Assembly (NCBI RefSeq): GCF_000340215.1
Contig: NW_006921537.1
Coordinates: forward strand, 1,763,011 to 1,827,010
Direction: 5' to 3'
DNA: 64,000 nt
Source of the DNA: Pseudocercospora fijiensis CIRAD86
Lineage: Eukaryota > Ascomycota > Dothideomycetes > Mycosphaerellales > Mycosphaerellaceae
Shown here piece by piece: positions 12,250-24,099 of the stretch (position 1 is its first letter; every line of letters begins with the position of its first letter). The notes beneath the pieces are model-generated. The model had not been told where the DNA came from. It was given only the letters and a program-made list of their open reading frames with translations, and made no database searches. Position numbers and translations under genes: made by a program.

Positions 12250-14971
12250 CGCCGTAATCCTTACTAGTAATAACCTTATCTACTAGTCGGTTCTCGAAAT
12301 CTCCTCCGTATACGTTAAAGCTGTTAGTACCGAAGTACTATCCCTCGTAGAAAGCTTAATTAACGAGGAGGTTAGCAGCCTTTTCCTTCGTAGCATTCTC
12401 CTAATCGTATAGATATTCCTTAAGTCTCTCGTTATTAAGCTAGAGGATCTGTTTAACTTCGTTCTAAACAACGTAACTTAACTAAGGAATCCTACTAACT
12501 AGGGCGTCGGAGATGCAACTAAGGCCTTCGACTAAGATAGCGGTAGGGAAGGGGAACGGTACGAAGGTGTTCGAACCTAGAAGGGCGGTTAGATTGCGGT
12601 ACGCCTTAGCAACCTCGGCGACGGTTAAGTTATCGTAACCCTTAATCTTAGTGCCGTCGATAACGCGAGAGTAGCCTAGGTTAATTAATATACGGTTGCT
12701 CTTAGTCTTTAGATTACTATATAGCAGGTATAGTATCTAAATAGAGACTTCGTACTCCTTTAGAGGGTTAAGGATCTACTCCGCCTTACGCCCCTTACTA
12801 TTAGGCTAACTATCGAATATATAGTCGAGGTCGTCGTCGGTAAGGTACTTGTTAGTAAGCTTACCGATCTTGCTTAGCGGGACTAGGCTACGAGCCTTAA
12901 GCTTCTTAACCTAGTTCGTAAAGACCTCGGGCTAATATATGCCTTTAACAATAGTAGAGCAACTAGTCTTATCCTTAGACATAAGACAGACCTTAATGCG
13001 TAGGTAACTAGCACCCTCGCTAGCTGCGAGCTTAACTATATCTTATCCGAGACGAGCAGACTCCTTAGAAGGATAGTTGTTATAAGTACCGCTAACCTTA
13101 AAGAACTTAGTAGGCTTAGGGACAGAGATAAGCTCGTATGCGTAATTAGGTCGAAGGGCGACAGCTAAGAGCTATAGGGTAGGGTGCTAGCGGACGATTT
13201 AGTTGCTTACACTATAAGTTTAAAGGGCATTGCGGCCTTCCTACTTAGACTTAGGCATCGCACGCATATACTAAAGGTACATTTCAAACTCCTCCTATAT
13301 TAGGTCGATAAGGAAAGGAAGATATGCTCTACGAGGCTCTTATAACTAGCTAAAGACTTAAGGGAAGATAGTATTGCTAGTTTAGCGAAAGCGGTCGAAG
13401 GAAGTGCCTTAGCTAAGGATGCTAGTAACGAACTTACTCTAGCGATCCGTTAGCGTAAGGGCGCGAGTAATAGTACTAGTAGGGTTGAACGCGTAGAGTC
13501 CTAGAGATGTCGGGGCGGCAATAGGGCGTCTAGGAAACTAGTCCGTATAGGCCTAATCGGCCTTAAGGGTAGCGAAGGCGTCTTAATTAGGAACCTCGCG
13601 ACTAATCTTTAATAGGCGGCCGACGAGGACAATCGCCTTAGTACTAGCATAGAGACTATAGACCTTAGCGGCCTTCTTAATATAGTTGGCATATATAGAG
13701 AACGGCTCTTCTCCTAGCTTGCTAAGGTTGTCGAGCTATTAATAGATAGATAGGGCGGTAGGAGCTTCGCCTATATCGGCTTTAGGAACTATATCGATCT
13801 TAGTAATAAGGTGCGTAATAGAGTCGCCCTTACAAGAACTATAGATGTTCTTAGTTAATAGGATCGGCGAGAGCCCTCTATCTCTACGCTCGCTAAAGGA
13901 GCCTTCGGAGGAGATATCTTCTAGTAGTGTATCTAGTATATCAATATCCGAGTTACTATAGTTAGTACTATAGTTAGCCCTAGAAGGGGCGCTATACTTC
14001 TTAGTAGCCTTACAGAGGGCCTAGCGAGCATATAATGCCTTCTTGCGCGCTGCTTCGGCCTTAGCGCGCTCGTCCTTAACTTCCTAAGGGACCTTACGGT
14101 TGTAGGTCGAGCGACGGTCTTAAGCCTGTATCTCCGTAGCGAGCGCGAGACTAGTAGCCGTATCGGCCTCTATTTTTAGGCGAAGAGCCTTGCGTTTAAG
14201 GATATTAACGATAGGAGCCTCTTAACCTTTAATAATAAAACCTGCACTATTAATACGATAGCCCTTCTCTTTTAGTAGATCCTTAGTTATCTGTATATTA
14301 AGATCGATCTAGACAATTGCATCGTAGTGCCGCTTCTAGTAGGATATCGTAAAGTCGTTAAGCGCAAAGGACAAGTTAAGTAACTACTTGCCTACCTTCT
14401 TACTAGCGGTAGATATACGATAGATTATAGTACGGGAAAGGTACTTAGCGCCTTAACGACGGACCTTATACTTATTAACGAACGAAGAGACCTGCTTTAT
14501 ACGCTCTTATCTACCGTAGGCGAAGTTAATAAGGCTCTTAGGAAGACTGCTTAGTCCTCCCTAATGTTCGAAGGCCTAGTCGAGGGTCTTAAAGCGTAAG
14601 CGAATCTAGGTACCGGCCGTCTCGAGGCTATAGACGATAGGAAAGGCTTGTTCGATATCTATATCGTTAAGGACCTCGCGCTTAAAGATACGCTTACCGA
14701 TAGACTAACGCAAGTTGTTTATACCGTACGCAACTAAGATAGCAGCCTTCTTAATATTCCTATTAATAACGCGTAGTAGGGTGCGAGCGTTCTAGATCTT
14801 CTCTTAAGGGTCTTTAAGGGCGGTAACGATCTAGAAGCAGTGCTCGAGGCTAGTTACAGCAGCTAAGGCGCTATCGGAGGGGGCTTCGATCGGGACTAGT
14901 ACGCCTAGGTTTAAGGCTCGTAGGTTGCTGCTACTACTAGCACCTAGCGGATTTAGGGCGCTAGAAGACAT
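12250..14971 (-). pseudogene. Third large ORF of the gypsy element, unidentified
   Basis: Minus-strand frame of about 900 codons beginning at a clear ATG at 14971 (MSSSALNPLGASSSSNLRA) and readable almost to 12250 once TAG/TAA are taken as RIP-altered Gln/Trp codons. It is rich in Ala, Lys, Leu and Ser, with a long Lys/Arg/Ala helical region near residues 230-310 and an Asp/Ser/Glu-rich linker after it. I do not recognise any domain: no signal peptide, no transmembrane envelope-like segment, no nuclease or protease motif. It has the same orientation as gag and pol, lies downstream of pol, and is bounded on both sides by the 27-bp palindrome. It could be an additional element gene, a captured host gene, or a separate element nested here. 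Confidence 0.55.
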
Positions 14972-15393
14972 CTTAGTCGACCGGAGCGGAAAGGAGTTAG
15001 TAACGAGCTTGCAAAAAACGTTCGTAGCTTATTAATAATAATTAAAGGGTTTAGATAGAAGGAGGGGGAGGGGTAGGCGGTAGTAAGTTAGTTAGTATTC
15101 GAGTAGAAGAAAGAGCTTAGAAGGCTCGCCTTAAATAGGGTACGAAGGTAGCGTAGTCCGTGTGTTCCGGTAAAGCAAACGGATAACGATTATATATAGA
15201 CCCTAAAAATGAAGCTATATACGAGACTCCTTTATTAGTAGGGCAGCTAAAGTTTGACAATCGATCTAGCTAATTGCTAATAGCGACTACGCGCCTTTAT
15301 TAACCTCTAGCTTTCGTAGATTCCCGCGCACTCGAAATATAACTAGTCAGTTCGAGTACCTAGTAGTAATCTATAGTAGTAAGGCTAGCGGGA

Positions 15394-15420
15394 CTAATAA
15401 CACCCCCGGGGTAGCATTAG
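15394..15420. repeat. 27-bp GC palindrome, copy 2
   Basis: Same palindrome as at 12154 (arms CTAATAAC / GCATTAG, core CCCCCGGGG), upstream of the third ORF in the transcription sense. Confidence 0.85.
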
Positions 15421-15823
15421 CTTTTTCTCTAGAGATGCTCGGCAACTAGGAGCAAATCGCCTAGGCCTAGCGTAGCTTGTATTAGCCTATAGCACTGTCG
15501 TTATAGATGTAGTATTACCTTTTATAGCAGCAGACATGTAAACGTAGCCCGTACGTTCTTCTTTCTTCTAGATACTAAGCTTAGCGGCCTAAGGTCCCTA
15601 TTCTTAGAGGCTATAGGCCTAGGTTGCTATATCTATCTAAGAGCTAGGAAGGGAGAGGGATCCTCCCTTTCTTAGTGTCCTACGTAGCTAGTGCTAATTA
15701 GGGCAGGAACATCCTCTAGTAGAGTATCTTATTATCGTTGTTACTTAAGGAAGGTTGCTAGAGTCTAGGAATCTAGAGGGAAGTAGTCCTAGAAGGGTAG
15801 AGGGGTTAGGTTCGGCTATCTTC
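15421..15823. other. Inter-ORF segment with polypurine-like tract
   Basis: About 400 bp between two palindromes without a protein frame. At 15661-15673 it carries TCCTCCCTTTCTT, close to the true polypurine tract at 12050 and followed by a similar AGTGTCC/CGTGTCT block. This could be a former element end, which would make the block to its left an addition. Confidence 0.5.
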
Positions 15824-15850
15824 CTAATGCTACCCCCGGGGTATTATTAG
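15824..15850. repeat. 27-bp GC palindrome, copy 3
   Basis: Arms CTAATGC / TATTATTAG and core CCCCCGGGG, in the opposite asymmetric orientation to copies 1, 2 and 4. It marks the 3' end of pol. Confidence 0.85.
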
Positions 15851-18800
15851 GAAAATACGCCTCGTATAGTTCTATCTAAGGAAACAAGAGCGAAGGAATA
15901 AAGTTATAGCAACATTAATCGAAGGTAAAGGCAAAAGCAAAAGACAACAATAGGATAAACTAAAAGCAACAAACGAGAATATAAATATTAGTAGGAATAG
16001 ACAATAGATAAGGACTAAAGGTATAGGGCGGCACTATATTAATAGCGCGGAGAACGATCGATAAGAGCAAGGAAGCAACGCAGTAGAGGTAGGCAGAGGC
16101 AAGGAAGAGCAAGCAATTATTTAGTCTCGGGATCTAGCTATAATTCTAGGCGGTCTTCGTCGCTAGACTAGTTAGGTTCCTCGGAGTTAGAGTTAGATAG
16201 CTAGAAGTCTAGTTTACTATTAGAATCGGAATCAATATCGGAAACGCTCTATATATAGTTAATCCGTATATAATCCTCCCTCTATTCTTAAGTCATTCCT
16301 AATAGCTTACTAAGACGAATCTAGGGATAGGCATAGTTCTTAGGCAGAATAGGATCTATAATAGCGGTAGGATCCTCCTCCCTATAGGCATCTAAGGACG
16401 GTAGAGGGTCTATAGAGGCACTAACTTCCTCCTCGGTCGGCGGAGGGTAGGTAGGTTCGCGTAACTTAACGATCTTCTTTAGATTAGCCCGAGGGTGAGA
16501 GTGCTTTAAGGTAGCACTATCTAGCTCCTAAAGAAGGTATACGGAACCCGAGTAAAGGACCTCCTTCACTCTATAAGGACCCTTCTACTTAAAGGCTAGC
16601 TTATAGGAGTAACTATACTCTAGTTCGGACCGGTATAGAAGGACTATATCGCTAACCTTTAGAGGTTCCTAATTAATAGCATTATAGTTATCAAAATACT
16701 GCTTAGCCTCTTCCCGAAGCCGACGTTGTCGAGTAAGACCCTCTTACGAAGTCGTAGTTATATCCTTAAGAGCCTTAGCGCGTAGGGTAAGGAGATCTGC
16801 TCTAGTACGAACAGACCCCTAGTCGTAAACGCTATACGTACGGTAGGACAACTCAATCGGAAGAACGGCGTCCCTTCCAATTATAAGCTCCGCTAGCGTA
16901 AGTCTAGTCGTATCGACAATAGTAGTTCGATCCGCCTAGAGAAGGGCCGGAACGCGGGTAGAGATAGGAACGGATCTATCGCTACTATTAGTTATCTTAG
17001 ATAGGGCATTAATCAACGACCGATAGCCGCGCTTAATAATAGCATTCGATTAGGGATAGTACGGGGAGATACGAACGTTTTTCGCCCTATACGAAACAAG
17101 CAGCGCTTGAACCTCCTTAGCTATATTGTTCGTAGCGTTATCTAAGATAACCTCGTAAGGTGTTCCCTAGCGGCAAAACAGATCCTTAAATAGGAAGGTA
17201 GCTATATTACGGGCATTAATAGCACCGCAACCTTTATAGAAATAATAGGCCTCCGGCTATCGAGAAAGACCCTCTCGAATAATATATAGGCTATTATTGC
17301 GGCTAAGATAGACCCTATCGCTATACTACCGCTCCCTAACCGACTAGGTAGTAGGGATACGTAGCTCTCCTAGACGCCGGTAGCTGTTCCTAAAGTTGTA
17401 TTTAGGATAGCTCTTATAGTAGCGGGAGATATCGGCCTATATACCGTCCTACTAGTACCGACGACGAAGGACATCGAAGGTGCCCTCCGCCGCCCGGTAG
17501 CCGAGCTTATCGTAAACGGAACGAAGGATTTCTTATTAGGCCGCTAGATCGTTAATAATACGCTAGAGCAGTATATTAATTATAGCCTATCGCTAAAGGA
17601 TGCGATCTTTAATAAGGAACCTCTAAGAATAGCGAATAACACGACGGTATTAACTCTTTAACAGACCGGGAGCTCTCTTCGTATAGGTAAGGAAGTAGGC
17701 GATATTATAGGAGTCGTCGGAGTAGACCCTATTAAGGATATTATCCCTGCCTAGTTCGCCTGCCTTAGCATCGTCCTAGCCCTCGTCGTTAGCAGTAGGG
17801 TCTTCGTTAGGCTAGTTACTAGGTTAGTCGTCGGTAGTAGGCCTAGTAATTACCGATATAGTATTAATATAGAAGGCAGTAAAGAAGGTACGGTTAATAA
17901 CCGCGTCGATATCCTCTTCTTCTATTATCTCGGCGATGTCCTCTTCTATAGCAGGCCTTCTAGAAAGGCTATCCGGTCTAGTATGCTTCTTGCTAGGAAT
18001 ATAGAAGACGTCGAAATCAAACAAATAGATCTAGGCAACCTACCGAGCTATCGTAGAGTTAGGCAGGTCGGAGGCTGTACGGTTAAGTTAATAGACTAGC
18101 GTCTAAGCGTCGACTTCTAGGCGAAAGAACACTCTAAAGAGCTAAGGTCGGAACTTCTTAAGAGCCTTATAGATACTAAGGCACTCTCGCTTGCTAGTAT
18201 CGTATCGGGCCTCGATAGGTTTCTATAGACCGGACTCGTACCGGATAGGGTAACGTAAGGAGGGCTCCTTACGATTATACTGCATTAGTATCTCGCCGTA
18301 GCCTTCCCCGCTCGAGTCGATAGCAACAATTAGCAGACCTACGCCTTCCGAGTAGTTAATAGAGGTAAGCGTAGGCGCGCTAATAAGTGCCTTAGTAACC
18401 TTGTCCTTAGCGGCTTAGTAAACGGAGGTCTATTTAAACTCTGTATCCTTCTTAAGTAAGGCGTATAGAGGCTTATATACTAACGCAAAGTTTTCGACCT
18501 AGATGCGGAAGTAGGAGACTACTCTAAGCTAGATCCGGACATCTTTCTAATAGGTAGGGTCTAGCTAGGATACAATCTTTAGGACCCGTGCATTGTTAGG
18601 ATAGCGGCCGTTCTTATTAGTTACAAACCCGACAATGTTTATTCGTTTGCATAGGAGCTAAAGCTTCTCCCTATATACCGTTAGGTTAGCTCGCTCTAGG
18701 TCGCAGAGGACACTATCGAGGTTCTAAATATGTTCGAGAAAGAACCTGCGGATGCTAGGCTCTACTTCTTTATTGTCGTACCTAGTTTTAGGGCCCTTAA

Positions 18801-19830
18801 TGCCGATATCGTTAAGGAAAGGCGTCGCTGCATAGGAGATATAGGCCGCGAGGACTTGGTTTATAATGCGAACGAACTAGGCTACGGAGTTGGTTGCCCC
18901 TTATAGAAGGGTAGTTTGTCTATACAGCCTAAGAGGTGTCTCGAAACTAGTAAGGTCGCGGCTATTAGGATAGAGAGGGATCTAGTCGTAGCCCGAGAAA
19001 ACATTAACTAGTAAGGCTACAATATAGTTAGTAAAGGCTTCTAAGAACCTATTAGTCTCCGGAGGAAGATTAGTATCTCTAATCGTAACTGTATTAAACT
19101 TTTGTATAGCGTTAATTAGCCGATACTTCTTTAGCTCCCTAGGAGCTGTCTTCTTCTAAACTAGGAAGTATAGATTGCGATACGAGGCATAGGAAGGCTC
19201 TAAGGTGCTAGCCTTTATACGCTACCGTATTATGTCCTTAACTATACCTTTTAGGCTTAGGTTCAACTTGAACCCTAGGTAAGCCTAAGGCTTATACTCG
19301 ATCGTTCGGATCCTCTATAGAGGGGCAACCTCCGGGTTGATCCTACCTAGATACGTAAAGTTATATGCTAATACGGCTTCGCGGTTGTATAGAAGCTCGT
19401 ATAGCAAATCTAGTTCGAGATCCGAAAGCTCGATACTAGGTTTAATATTCGCTAGTCTCTCCGGCGTTAGCCTCGATCCCCTAGGAATAGCGGAGAACTT
19501 TTTAGTAATGTACCTCTAGTCGTATAGACTATCCCTAGGTATTAATATCGCTTCGCGGTTAAGGCACTTTTGTCGCTAGTTAGGATTTCCGCTAGGATTA
19601 GACCTATCGGTTATATATACGCTGCCCTTTATAGGCTTAATCTTATTAGCTACCCTCTTATATAGGGTATATACACTAACCGCTCGTAATACCCGAGCCC
19701 TCTCTCTTTAACGTTAGGCCCGGAGATTAGCGTAGTAGAACAGCGCGTAAACTTTATTAGAAGTCTCCTTAAGTCGGTAGGTATATAGCTAGTAATCCTA
19801 ATTTATAATTCCGGCGAAAACGTTAGATTC
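15851..19830 (-). pseudogene. Gypsy pol relic: reverse transcriptase, RNase H, integrase
   Basis: Minus-strand frame readable through RIP stops. Reverse transcriptase: VNVFSGYDQIPL and, at the catalytic box near 18802-18822, FLNDIGIKGPKTRYD, where fungal gypsy elements have F-D-D; the first Asp is Asn here. RNase H end and junction: FDFDVFYIPSKKHTRPDSLSRR near 17940-18020 (compare the usual GKKHTAADGLSRR). Integrase: LDNAT and SPYYPQSNAIIKRGYRSL near 17040-17160, where the catalytic Glu of the usual N-G-x-x-E is Lys. The C terminus is acidic. Domain order RT-RNase H-integrase is diagnostic of Ty3/gypsy. It is inactive. Confidence 0.85.
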
Positions 19831-19857
19831 CTAATAACACCCCTAGGGTAGTATTAG
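19831..19857. repeat. 27-bp GC palindrome, copy 4
   Basis: Same arms (CTAATAAC / GTATTAG) with core CCCCTAGGG, one step from the CCCCCGGGG of the others. It lies exactly between gag and pol. Confidence 0.85.
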
Positions 19858-22800
19858 CTCGGCGCTCTAATTAGTTAGTTTAGATTCGGGCTCGGGTGGA
19901 TCCGCTTCCGGCGGCGATGCCTACGACAGCATTATTACCGAGATTCGTACACTAGGTAGTCGTTGTACTGTTATGCTCGCTATCGCTTCGAGTATTCGTC
20001 TTCTTAGTATAGAGCCTAGGAACTAGCCTTATCGTACGAAGCGGCGCACCTCTAGATATAACCTATTTAAGCTATATTGACTTATAGCGCAGATTGCCGG
20101 TCTTATAACCGCGCTATAGCGTTTCCCGAAGAGCGTTTAGAAGCAGTAAGGATATCCTCGTAGGATTTGCAGCTAGTGTTTCCGATATAACTAGTAAATA
20201 CGACTCGGTTGCCCTTCTAGTTAGCGATAGTTCCTTCCTAGGAGCTATCGTCGCAGTTGCGCTAGATACCCCGGGTTATACGAGACTATAGTCGACCTAG
20301 AATAATTAGCGTGTTCGGGTTAGCGGCAATCTAGAAGGTAAAGGAAAAGCATATACCGAAAGCGTCTACTATAACATTATAGTAGGCACCTATTAGCGCA
20401 ACCTCCCTATTTACTCCCTATATACTAAGGGAAATATCTCTGTTTATTAGCAGTCGGAGCTATTTAGCCTAGCGCTTACTTATAATAAGTAACTCTAAAC
20501 TATTATTAAGTATTACTAGCAACTGCTAACTATAGCTTCCGATAGTAACTTAGATATAGATAGCGGGAACGACGGCAAAGGAACGGGTAACTACGGAAAG
20601 GTCTATATTATTAGGGATAGAGTAAAGTTCCTTAGGTCGAGGAGGTCCTACTCGACCGATTTGTTAGCTAGTAAATCGGATAGCCTTAATAGAAACTAAA
20701 ACCAAAGTAGGGTCGGCATTATTATTATCCCCTCGGCCTATCTCCTTAATCCCCTCTTCGTTAGCATTATCGATAGTCTCCTAGCTCTCGTAGGTTACTA
20801 ATTCGCCTTCTGCTAACTCCTAGGCCTCTGAAAATTTAGGAAGGAACTATAGGGAAGAGACGTCGATATAGTCCTCTCGCCCCTATTTGCGTCGGAGGGC
20901 TACAAAGTCTTTTATAAAGGTAGCATCGTTAGGAATCCGGCTCTAGAACAGGTTAGTAGGCAAACCGTATACTAGAAGCTCTCCTATAGACACGTTAGAC
21001 TTAAGGTCTAGGAACTATAAAGCCTAGAAAAGAGCATTTGCCTTTATGTCGTAAGAGTTAGTAGGCCCGGCACTATACTTCTTTATATACCTATTAAAGC
21101 GAAAGCTCTTTAGGTCGGCTGACTTTCGTTTGTAGGCCGGCGGGTTAGCTAGACCTAAGGTGCTACTAATGTCGGTAGCAACATCCTCTATATCGACCTT
21201 TAGAGTCTCTAGGACGACTAGGCTTTCTATAGGTAGGGTGCTAGGTACGGTACTAGGTATAGTGCTAGATCGGGCAGCACGGTCTATAGCTGTCTAGAGA
21301 GTCTTAGTTTTTGCGGTTAACTCGCGCTATTACTTAGCCTTATCGGCCGCCTTGTTCTTTAGTACCCTAGTAGGGGCTGCCGCACTAGGGCGAGTAGGGT
21401 TCTAAGGGTTCTTGCCCTTGCTTTAGGACTAGGTCTAAGACCGTATAGCAGCGTAGACATCTATACTATTCTTAGTAACCGCGTAAACATTAGTAACTGC
21501 GTCCGGATCCTAAGATACAAAGTTGACTTTAATAGGCTTAGTAGTACTATTACTGCTCCGCTCCTTAACCTGTTTTGCCCTAACTTTCTAAGTTTCTCGT
21601 TTAGCAATAGCGGCGAGGGTACTGTTCCTAGTATCCTTAAACTCGATCTTGCTACTATACTTCTTCTCTAGAAGACTCCTAAGTTAAGGCAGCTTCGGAG
21701 CTCTGCGATCCTACTCGAAGTTAATCTTGTCGCCGGTGTCGGTATAGTAGAACCGACTATTTACTTGCATAACGAGCTTCCTCTTAAGAAGCTCTTTCTA
21801 GATAGGGTAGTCTAATTAAACATATTTGAAACCGCCGCACATCTAGCACTTACTATCTAAGTTAGAATAGATCTTTCGCATAGCGTAGACGTTAACTAAA
21901 GGGGCCTTAGGGTAGTTAGGATCGGAAATCTAGTAGACCGATAGCATATCCTTTAGTATACTAGCATTAATGACCTCCCTAACTCGCTATAGTGCTTTCG
22001 TATTAAGGTTGAGCTAGGTTAGGGATTTAGCCAAGTCCGCAACGTCCTAAGAATGCTTAGTAATAGTAGGAGTTACGGTACTAGGACCACTTTGCGATTT
22101 AGGAAGAAACTTAGGCCCTCTAGTTCCCGAGGCATCGTTCCTTACCTAGGCTAGGTTATTCTAGTCCTCGCCGTAAATGAACTTCTTTACATCGGCGGAG
22201 CTGTTAATATCGTCCTTAACAGCCTCTAGGACCTCTTTATACTTCCTAAAGGTCTTAGGATTAGCTTCGCTAAGCTTATAGCGACGGAAGACACGCTTAG
22301 CCGTAGACTACGGTAACCCTTTAAGGAGCAGCCTCGTTCTCTAAGAATTCTCGAGGTCCTGCTAGTCGATGCTGTCCGCTAACTTAACAAACTCGCGGAC
22401 GTACTCCTTTAGGTCGTTATCTTCGGTGCGCCTCTCTATATAGAGGTTCTTAAGCTACGTACGACTGCCTTTAATACGACGGCTATCGCGATCCCGATAC
22501 TCCCTTATAAAGGCCTGCTTAAAGACCTCCTAGTCGGCATTAGACTTGTCGTCCTTTTCTAGGTAGCTAACTAGGGTTCTAAGGGTTCGGTAAAGCTTAG
22601 TAATAGTAGTCCTCGTAAGGGACCGGACCTTGTACTAGTCCGACTCCTCTTCGAGTCCGTACTCGGCTAAGTTGTCCTTAAAGCGTTCTACGTGCGCCGT
22701 AGCGTTCTACCCTTCGAACAAAGGGTTCCTACTGCTTCCTAGCTCTAGTAGGCGACGCCTGTTCTAACGGAGAAGGTTAGTTTGCCCTTAAATTATCTTT

Positions 22801-22985
22801 ATAACGATATTATAGAGGGCCTCGGGCATAGAAGGCTCGACAGCCCCTAGTTCGACGGCGCTTATAATAACTAGTCGTCGCCTAATTTCTTCGTTAATAG
22901 GGTCCGGTAGGTTATTAGATTCCGAAGATTCCGCTAATTCGTAATGCTCGTTTTCGCTAGAGCTAGAGCTTATTCGATTGTCGTA
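19858..22985 (-). pseudogene. Gypsy gag relic with zinc knuckle
   Basis: Minus-strand frame. The start region near 22985 is Ser/Glu-rich, followed by a capsid-like helical domain (RRLLELGSS, then FEGQNATAHVERF, YVREFVKLADSI and LLLKGLP) typical of fungal gypsy gag. A nucleocapsid zinc knuckle is visible near 21800-21850 as KCQMCGGFKYV followed by LDYP. The expected Cys-Cys-His-Cys has its His and last Cys changed to Tyr, exactly what RIP does to CAC/CAT and TGC. The frame fades toward 19860, where a protease would be expected but I could not identify its active site. Confidence 0.75.
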
Positions 22986-23092
22986 AAGTAGTTAAAATAA
23001 AATGCTATAGGAAAGTGTTTTTAGTATATGTTATAGGTTTGGTTTGTTTCGATGTTGCTATGCGAGAGAATAGTGTGCTAGGCTGTTTTCTT

Positions 23093-23119
23093 CTAATGTT
23101 ACCCCCGGGGTAGCATTAG
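23093..23119. repeat. 27-bp GC palindrome, copy 5
   Basis: Arms CTAATGTTA / TAGCATTAG and core CCCCCGGGG. It lies in the 5' leader, about 110 bp upstream of the gag start in the transcription sense. Confidence 0.85.
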
Positions 23120-23791
23120 AATTTAGCCTCCTAGGGGTCGCCTAGACACCCCTAGGAGCTTTAGTTTAGTAAATTTAGACAAAAGCCGCTCGGAGGAAGG
23201 GACTACAATCTCTATTTATACCTAGATCCTAGAAACCAGCCACTTTACTAACTATTGTTATCTCCTTTAACTAGGCGGGGGGGCGGGGACCTTCTTTTTC
23301 TAGTAGAAGGCTAAGCACTATCCGAACGAGGCAGCGAATCCCGAAGTAATCTACCCGGTCGATAGGGGAACTGTCTAGGCATCCGACCTGTAATCTAGAA
23401 ATTGCTATCGTATAGATAGTCTTAGCAAACTAAGCAAGGCCGATAGGTAATTAGTCTATCTCCTCCTTAGGCGGGCGGTAGCTTATCTCGAGCAAGCGGT
23501 ACTAAATAGGTCTTCGACCTAGAGCCGAGTCCTTAGAAGCTAGCTATAGTTATAGACTAGGCCCTGAGCTGTAACAGTCCTAAGGGTTTGCAGCTTTTCG
23601 GGGTTAAAGCGATGCCCTCGTTAAGAGGTTTCTCTGCTTATCGTAACGGCCTCTTAAGATACTTCGGTATCGTCTGTATCGTAGGCTCTTATCGTACCCT
23701 CGCTTCGGTTATAGCTATTCGTACCTAGAGACTACCTTTAACACACCCGAACCTGTTAGATATAAAGAGATAGCCCTACCTTCGGCTCTAA
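23120..23791 (-). other. Gypsy 5' leader
   Basis: Non-coding stretch between the gag-side palindrome and the 5' LTR. A primer-binding site should lie next to 23791; the sequence there (minus strand TTAGAGCCGAAGG) could not be matched to a tRNA with confidence. Confidence 0.5.
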
Positions 23792-24070
23792 TAAAGGACG
23801 GAAACTAACACTACTACTACTACTTATAGCAATAGTATAGGCTACCGAGGGTAATATAACCTATAGCAATATAGGTAGCTATATTTAGCAAGATAGGATA
23901 ACGAGACTGTCGCTTAGGCTAATAACTAGAGCCCTACAATATAGGCATTATAGAAGTGTAACATAAACAATATGCTATACGAGGTTGATGCTCTATCTAC
24001 AATATAGAAGGAGGCCTCTTATATAGGCTCAAAACTGGCCTATAGGTGTAGGGCCGGTTACTAGCTAATA
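23792..24070 (-). repeat. 5' LTR of gypsy element
   Basis: 279 bp, partner of 11771-12049; followed by GTAT, the right target-site duplication. Confidence 0.9.
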
Positions 24071-24099
24071 GTATGCCTATACTATTACTAATCGACTAT

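Larger units (their letters stand above)
11771..24070 (-). mobile_element. Ty3/gypsy LTR retrotransposon, RIP-inactivated, 12.3 kb
   Basis: Two 279-bp direct LTRs (11771-12049 and 23792-24070) bracket the element. GTAT occurs directly outside both ends as a 4-bp target-site duplication (5 bp, AGTAT, if the border is shifted one base). The LTR ends read TA...TA, as expected if canonical TG...CA suffered RIP. Transcription runs on the minus strand: 5' LTR at the right, then gag, pol, an extra ORF, a polypurine tract and the 3' LTR at the left. The length is at the large end for fungal gypsy elements because of the extra ORF. It interrupts the mobile unit formed by duplicated region A and the helicase relic at 24.1-27.3 kb, so it is the younger insertion. 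Confidence 0.85.

Noticed and set aside
12154..15420. Interpretation of the palindromes at 12154 and 15394 as terminal repeats of a DNA transposon
   Set aside because: Five copies exist at every ORF boundary of the gypsy element, copies 1 and 2 are in direct rather than inverted orientation, and no target duplication is visible.
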